The notes beneath the pieces are model-generated. The model was not told where the DNA came from, made no database searches, and saw nothing but the letters and a program-made list of their open reading frames with translations. A stretch of 64,000 nt of DNA, from contig NC_081142.1 of the NCBI RefSeq assembly GCF_958295425.1, positions 9,591,754 to 9,655,753 of the forward strand, in the 5' to 3' direction. This stretch comes from Solea solea (taxonomy: Eukaryota > Chordata > Actinopteri > Pleuronectiformes > Soleidae). Below, one piece after another: positions 59,906-64,000 of the stretch; the first letter of the stretch is position 1; every line of letters starts with the position of its first letter. Made by a program: the position numbers and the translations under genes.

Positions 59906-60825
59906 CTGTGCGAACATGTGCTCACAGGTGTGATGTTCTACTTTAAATATTATGACAGGCATTATGCGTTCTCAGTGATGTTTTTGTTAAGGTTTGCTCT
60001 GCTGTCCCTTGTTTTGTGCCTTGGCTGCTGTTTTAACACTGTTACGTGATGAACACTTGCTATTAAGCTCCGTGTGTGAATACTTTTACCTGTTTACCAG
60101 ACACCTGGACCAGGCCTTGCTGTGTTCATGTTAGTTTTGAAATGTAGGTGAGGCTGGTAACATCTGGGTGAGCCATAAAGAAAATGGGCATTAGATATGC
60201 ATTGTGAAATGTTAGCTATTTTAGATAGTGGCGTTGTCAAAGGTGTAATGGTTTATGGTTTAGAACAAGAAAAGCCTATGAAATGTAAAGATTCAATCAT
60301 TTTTATATACAGTAAGTAAGGATATTTTTTGTAATGCTTTACAGGGAACAAGAGATAATTGGCTTGTACATGCATTTATCTAACATACTTGAACCCAGAC
60401 TTGACAGGTGACTTTGTCTGTAATGTTGTTTGGCTACAGATTCACAGGCTTTTGATCATCAGGACTGTAAAAAAAAACAGATAATGTTCATAGATAACAC
60501 CACTATGAAAAACTGCTGTTACGTTTTTGTAGGAAAACGATGTACGGTGCTCTGGTTTCTGTCTCTGTACTGAATCTGACTTTGAAAAGGGACGTAATTA
60601 CTGTACCTACTGTGCATTGTAATGATCCAGAACATTTAAAGGGCTGATCCACTGAATTACTTAATGACCCCCACTACAATATTATTTATTTTATTAAAGA
60701 AAAGTATAAAATACAATACTAGCAAATAGCAGGAGAGCTGTTATGTATCCACTGATGTTACACTTGACTCTTACCGTATGAGTGTACATGGATGCTTTGT
60801 TGGTTGTGTGGGAAGTTGAAGTTTT

Positions 60826-60831
60826 AATAAA
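60826..60831 (+). terminator. Poly(A) signal AATAAA of cers4 (distal)
   Basis: A canonical AATAAA followed within 30 bases by a GT-rich stretch (ttctgttgtag). It is the last such hexamer before the convergent Kelch gene. Confidence 0.6.
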
Positions 60832-60932
60832 TTCTGTTGTAGAAATTTGCACTTGTCAATAATGTTGTTGCCTGTATGTGTTGAATGTGTTACCACAGTC
60901 CATTTTAGGTTTTAACTTTTCAGAAACTTCAT

Positions 60933-60938
60933 TTTATT
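60933..60938 (-). terminator. Poly(A) signal of the Kelch gene
   Basis: TTTATT on the plus strand is AATAAA on the coding strand, about 100 bases after the Kelch stop codon. It lies about 100 bp from the cers4 signal on the other strand. Confidence 0.55.
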
Positions 60939-61036
60939 TTTGCAGAAGCTAAAACTTCTTACACAAAAAAAGAAATTACATTTTCATTACATATAACTAC
61001 AATTTGTGTTATATGCAGTAGTCACATCACACACCA

Positions 61037-61340
61037 TCACATGATCATTCTCAAGGTGACACACCCTCTGAGGGGCACAGGGCAGGGTATGGCATCATCT
61101 ATCTCAATGCAAGTGTTTATATACGGGTCCATCAGCACCATGTTTGGAAATGCTTTGTTAATCCTCCTCTCACTGACCAGGAATATTTGACCGCTGACTG
61201 TGGTGCAGCCACAGAAGAACTTCCTTTCCAGAGATTCCTCCTCCAGCACCGTCCACTCGTCTGTCTCCACGTCAAAACGTAAGGTTTGGCCTCCAAAAAG
61301 GTAGAGGGCACCATTGAGCTCAGTGGCAACCAGGTCATAT
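61037..61340 (-). CDS. Kelch gene coding exon 3: last blade and stop
   Basis: This exon encodes YDLVATELNGALYLFGGQTL, RFDVETDEWTVLEEES and a last partial blade, ending TLRMIM before TGA at 61039-61037. A 103-bp intron separates it from exon 2 (acceptor TTCCTAG). Confidence 0.92.
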
Positions 61341-63239
61341 CTAGGAATATGTTGAAAATAGAGGATGTTTGCTGTTTTTCAACAAGTTAACAAAGAAATA
61401 TCACTTTGATTATGTAAAACAGAAGAGCTAAGGACTGACTCACCGTGGAAATGGAGAACAAGAGACTACATCCCACTGATCCTCCTTCACAACATACCTC
61501 TGAATTCCACTGTACACCTCCCCGTTTTCATCCAGGCCACAAGCCACATAGATACACAACCCCAGTGCAGCGGTGGCGGCCCGCTCCACAGCCCTAACCA
61601 TGGGGCTGACCACCTCCCAGCCGTCCTCTGACCCCAGGACCAGCCTTTCTACATCAGCCACAAGCCCTTCATCCATACTGCCACCCAGGACATACAACAC
61701 TGAGTCCACCCCAATGGAGCAGTGGCTGTGTCTGGACTTCTGCAAGGCTGGTGCATTCACCCAGCGCTGGTTGCCACATTCGTATACACTGACCCAGTCC
61801 ACGCTAAACCACAGCACATCCCGGAAGTAGCCACCCGTCACAATCACGTTGTCTCCTACATGATGAGAACATTTAAAAAAATCAGTGTTTAAACAAAAGA
61901 GACAATCAATTCAATGTTCAGTATAATAAGTTATAATATATAACATTTATGCATTAAAATATCTAAAAACATTGAGACTAATGTTATACAAATGTCATGC
62001 AGTAGTGTACTTACATTAGTCAAAACATTGATAACACTCTTTAAATCCATAGAAATCTCTTTTTTTTCTATTCAAGAAAGCATGTGGGAAGGAAATGAGA
62101 CACAAAACAACAAGTCCAGCGATCTCATGCTGCTTCCAGACTTCCATCAAACTGGATATTTTGTTACTGTTTTGACAGAGAGAAATTACATTCGGTGCAT
62201 TTAAAGTGCCTTTTATTTTCACACTGTCTATAGAGGATAAATACACTTGTCATTAAAAGATTGTTGTTAATACCCAAACATTACCTACTGCAGCTACCGA
62301 GTACTGTGTAAGGTTCTTCCTCCGCAGAGGTGCACAGCTTTGCCATCTCCCACTGAGAGGATGAAACTGGTACAGTGCCTGTTGCTCCTGATCGTGAGGT
62401 CCGCCCAAGACAAAGAAGGTCTCCCTGGCCCTGATCCTCCTCAGTGACCTGCCTATTGACCACGAGACTGGGTAATGTTCATTCAGCTTGCGGATGAGGT
62501 TTGCTCTGGGGTCAGAGCTTTTCATTTTGGTCAAAAGTTCAGTGATAAATGTCAAAGACAGAGACTCATGCCTCACCAGCTCAATGAGCTCCAGAAAGTG
62601 TTCCTCTCTTTTAGGGTCAAATGATACCCAACGTAGGATGGCCTCCAAGGCCAGATCATCTTTAATGATGGCCAGATCATCACTGGCAAGAATATGCGCC
62701 ACTGTCTCCTTAGGTAAAGGCAAAAAGTCCTCTTCAGCGATGATCGCAGGAAAGTGTGTGAGCACAACCTGTTTCGCAGCAGTGTAGAGTGGAGTGCAGC
62801 CTCGCTGCCAGGCATAAGTCATCATACCCAAACAGTTACTCAGGTGCAGTTCACGCTCCAGGAACTTGCAGCACAGCAGCCTGGCTCGCTCGAGCTGGAG
62901 ATAGTCTGCAGTCTCAAGGATCCCCAGAACATTTTCTCTGTCCAAAACGAGCCTGGATCTCCTGGTGTGTTCCATCAAAACCCTGAAATGCTGCCGGCCC
63001 ACACCTTTAATTTCAACTTTTCTTTTGCTGCTCTCTACTCCAGAGCCAAAGAACAGAGCCCTGAAGTAGGGACTCTGTTGGGCCAGACATTGACGGTTGA
63101 CATAAAAACTTTCACCTTCAACACATAGCGTGGCATCGGGGATATCAGACTCAGAGTCCTCCACATTTACAGCTGATTTGTCCTCCTCCAGTTTACTTAT
63201 CTGCTCAGGGAAAACTGTTGATCTCAAGCTCATGGCCAT
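61037..63239 (-). CDS. BTB-BACK-Kelch protein (KLHL/KBTBD family), three coding exons
   Basis: Proteins of this type usually act as substrate adaptors for Cullin-3 ubiquitin ligases. Joined CDS (minus): 63239-62285, 61855-61444, 61340-61037; 1,671 nt, 556 residues, normal for the family. The BTB domain is about residues 33-130 (core DATLCVEGESFYVNRQCLAQ), BACK about 135-240, and Kelch repeats about 290-540 with VLGG, VTGGYF, YVLGGSMDEG, ACGLDENGE and LFGG blade signatures. The start chosen is the ATG at 63239 (GACATGG context); the frame continues upstream to a TTG only. It is convergent with cers4 and divergent from lsm7. I could not decide which KLHL or KBTBD member it is. Confidence 0.88.
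61444..61855 (-). CDS. Kelch gene coding exon 2: Kelch blades
   Basis: This 412-nt exon encodes GDNVIVTGGYFRDVLWFSVD, SHCSIGVDSVLYVLGGSMDE and a following blade with IYVACGLDENGEVYSGIQRY. The repeated hydrophobic-GG and Y...W spacing is the Kelch propeller pattern. It joins exon 1 in phase 1 and exon 3 in phase 2. Confidence 0.92.
61856..62284 (-). other. Kelch gene intron 1
   Basis: A 429-bp AT-rich intron with donor GTAATG and acceptor CATGTAG. The open frames inside it (61992-62246) have no similarity to Kelch blades, and nothing else was recognised. Confidence 0.8.
62285..63239 (-). CDS. Kelch gene coding exon 1: BTB, BACK, first Kelch blade
   Basis: This 955-nt exon encodes 318 residues. 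It contains the BTB fold (SPYFRALF), the BACK region (LALEAILRWVSFDPKREEHF, typical W-V-x-x-D) and the start of the propeller (RETFFVLGGPHDQEQQALY). It ends in SVAAV-G at the donor GTAATG. Overlapping plus-strand frames over 62488-63342 are antisense shadows. Confidence 0.92.
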
Positions 63240-63682
63240 GTCACGACAAACAGCCACACTATGCACAGTGCCTGTCCTTCTGCTGACCAACACACCAACT
63301 GGTGATATTAATAGACTTCCACCTGACTTTACTGTTGACTGAATGCAACACAGCAAAGTAGGTCAGTTTTGAAGGTCTGTCAATTATATCACATGCAAAA
63401 CCATAATTTATTATACATGTAATGCTAGTTTTGTCATGATTTATTTCATGTAATTATTGTCTTGTATACTCTCAATACAGTTTGTATTAATCAACAACAT
63501 TTTAGGTGTATCAATAGGGAAAAATCATTATACTGTTAAGGTATAACTGATATTCCTTATTAGTACATTTTTATAGTGAACATGAACGAATGAAAGCCAA
63601 TGGCGTCATCAACAAATGTGAACGATTTGATTGGTGGAGCATTTCTGGGGTCATAGTTTAACTTCCGTGTCACACAGCTAAC
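63240..63682. promoter_or_regulatory. Shared divergent promoter region, Kelch gene / lsm7
   Basis: The start codons are 443 bp apart and point away from each other. Near lsm7 there are an inverted CCAAT box (ATTGG at 63630-63634), a CRE-like TGGCGTCA at 63601-63608 and an AAGTTAACTTCCGTGT-like ETS context (CTTCCG at 63662-63667), with no TATA box. This fits a housekeeping promoter. The Kelch transcription start is not visible, and an upstream non-coding exon is possible. Confidence 0.45.
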
Positions 63683-64000
63683 ATGGCGGTGAGTTCGTTT
63701 GCTTTTCTTGCCATTCAAACTCTCTTTCACGTGTTTACACACACTTATTCTGAGTTATTCTCTTATTTTCACTAAATGTTAGTTATTGTCTTAATCAGAG
63801 GCGTAGAACTGTTCTGACTTAGCCAGCAAAGCGGAGCTAAACTCGGGCTACTAAGTTGTTTTTGTTTGTTTGTGGTGAGCTCGCATGTGACTAACAACAC
63901 TTCCCTCTGTGCAGGATAAAGAAAAGAAGAAAAAGGAGAGCATCTTCGACTTGTCAAAATACATCGACAAGCCGATTCGTGTGAAGTTTCAAGGAGGACG
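63683..64000 (+). CDS. lsm7: U6 snRNA-associated Sm-like protein LSM7, 5' part
   Basis: LSM7 is one subunit of the LSm2-8 ring that binds the 3' end of U6 snRNA in the nucleus, and of LSm1-7 in mRNA decay. Exon 1 has only ATGGCG (63683-63688) before the donor GTGAGT. Exon 2 begins at 63915 after CTGTGCAG and reads DKEKKKKESIFDLSKYIDKP, then IRVKFQGG, running off the right edge. This matches the human protein start (about 103 residues) almost exactly. About 30 residues are present. Confidence 0.96.
63689..63914 (+). other. lsm7 intron 1
   Basis: A 226-bp intron between the two-codon first exon and exon 2, with donor GTGAGT and acceptor CCTCTGTGCAG. It is not annotated as coding despite an overlapping minus-strand open frame. 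Confidence 0.9.

Larger units (their letters stand above)
58898..60850 (+). other. cers4 3' UTR
   Basis: From the stop to the AATAAA at 60826-60831 there is no intron or other gene. An earlier AATAAA at 59092-59097 could give a short 3' UTR of about 0.2 kb. The long form would include a dispersed repeat at 59636-59905. Confidence 0.6.

Noticed and set aside
62488..63342. Plus-strand open frames of 99, 124, 65 and 70 codons
   Set aside because: They are antisense shadows of the large Kelch exon and contain no recognisable domain.
63240..63356. Upstream extension of the Kelch frame to 63356
   Set aside because: It starts at TTG with no ATG before 63239 and no domain similarity; it is treated as 5' UTR or intron.

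Overview
The window is vertebrate nuclear DNA, most likely from a ray-finned (teleost) fish. The evidence is short GT-AG exons in long AT-rich introns, very dense CA/GT, GA, GATA and GAAT microsatellites, V-SINE (DANA/HE1-type) and other fish-type tRNA-derived SINE pieces, LINE 3' tails and small inverted-repeat DNA elements. No bacterial operon, phage, CRISPR array or intact retrovirus was seen.

Four protein genes are supported. (1) Positions 1-26256, minus strand: the 5' seven coding exons of a fibrillin, running off the left edge. They encode about the first 295 residues: signal peptide, RVRRR furin-type site, fibrillin unique N-terminal region, three EGF modules, the nine-cysteine hybrid domain and the first calcium-binding EGF. 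The protein resembles fibrillin-2 most, but the adjacent ceramide synthase matches the human FBN3-CERS4 arrangement, so the paralogue is left open between fbn2 and fbn3. (2) About 48440-60850, plus strand: a complete ceramide synthase of CERS4 type, ten coding exons, 402 residues, with a candidate non-coding first exon and a roughly 2 kb 3' UTR. (3) About 60935-63240, minus strand: a 556-residue BTB-BACK-Kelch protein in three coding exons, convergent with cers4. (4) 63683 to the right edge, plus strand: the first two coding exons of lsm7, head to head with the Kelch gene across a promoter of about 440 bp.

From about 28.9 to 48.4 kb no gene could be supported. This stretch holds microsatellites, SINE and LINE debris, other dispersed repeats and a pair of inverted repeats. 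The genes are not a pathway unit: an extracellular microfibril protein, a sphingolipid enzyme of the ER membrane, a probable ubiquitin-ligase adaptor and an RNA-processing Sm-like protein are neighbours by inherited gene order.

No wholly new biological system was found. The observations most worth checking are simple repeats placed at 3' splice sites: (GT)19 before the ceramide synthase exon that carries the catalytic motif, and a C17 run before a fibrillin EGF exon. A Gly-Ala coding repeat between two fibrillin EGF modules, a 20-bp perfect inverted repeat that looks template-made, and several related small repeat elements around cers4 are also notable. Family assignments come from recalled similarity; no database search was run.
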